NCBI GenBank assembly: GCA_036557185.1
Contig: DATBHZ010000007.1
Location: 1-46,187, forward strand
Length of the DNA: 46,187 bases
Direction: 5' to 3'
Origin: DATBHZ01 sp036557185
GTDB taxonomy: Bacteria > Actinomycetota > Acidimicrobiia > IMCC26256 > JAENVU01
The notes below the pieces were generated by a model. It was given only the letters and a program-made list of their open reading frames with translations, did no database searches and had not been told where the DNA came from. Below, piece after piece: positions 46,187 through 46,187 of this stretch (positions are counted from its first letter, which is position 1; each line of letters begins with the position of its first letter). A program made the position numbers and the translations under genes.

Positions 46187-46187
46187 G

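Overview
The window is a high-GC chromosomal segment from an actinobacterium. The left edge carries the actinobacterial division and cell-wall signalling block fhaA-fhaB-pstP-ftsW. The mix of MMPL exporters, a SEC-C-tagged methionine aminopeptidase, paired acyl-CoA dehydrogenases and DUF2203 would fit an uncultured Acidimicrobiia-like lineage, but that placement is inference. Many genes start with GTG, GTGA/ATGA stop-start overlaps are common, and a TANNNT -10 box often lies only 5-8 bases before the start codon, which predicts many leaderless mRNAs.

Layout. 1-3147 (minus): the fhaA-fhaB-pstP-ftsW operon, with ftsW cut by the window edge. 3253-5833: an RND/MMPL membrane protein and tRNA-Leu(CAG). 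5846-14803: mostly housekeeping genes: a glycolipid-binding-like protein, an M15-like peptidase, an OafA-type acyltransferase with SGNH domain, pantothenate kinase, DUF2203, pheA-serS, a thioesterase, map and tRNA-Ser(TGA). 14804-17371: a short accessory stretch behind tRNA-Ser with a methyltransferase, arr (rifamycin ADP-ribosyltransferase), an SRPBCC protein, two copies of a hairpin element, two related minus-strand coding remnants and a truncated methyltransferase start.

17372-25333: a transport and stress region. A TetR repressor is divergent from a beta-carbonic anhydrase and an MMPL exporter across two identical 15-bp palindromes. Then come a four-helix membrane protein whose start codon abuts a perfect inverted repeat, a low-complexity locus open on both strands, an orphan family-3 solute-binding lipoprotein next to a CPA2-type antiporter, and a coiled-coil protein. 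25496-26890 is an orphan NuoF-like flavoprotein. 26884-33191 is an export cluster: a Gly-rich membrane-anchored protein divergent from adaptor-ATPase-permease-adaptor. 33199-34676 is csoR plus a DUF318-type permease behind a clear CsoR operator.

34822-46187: two acyl-CoA dehydrogenases, an orphan D12 adenine methyltransferase, a GH13 alpha-glucosidase, a PHP/HhH protein and an SRPBCC protein sharing a very compact divergent promoter, an unfamiliar 506-residue coiled-coil protein, tRNA-Ser(GCT), and a small metabolic group (RraA-like aldolase, threonine-aldolase-like enzyme, 2-hydroxyacid dehydrogenase, cupin). No CRISPR array, intact insertion sequence, prophage or rRNA was seen.
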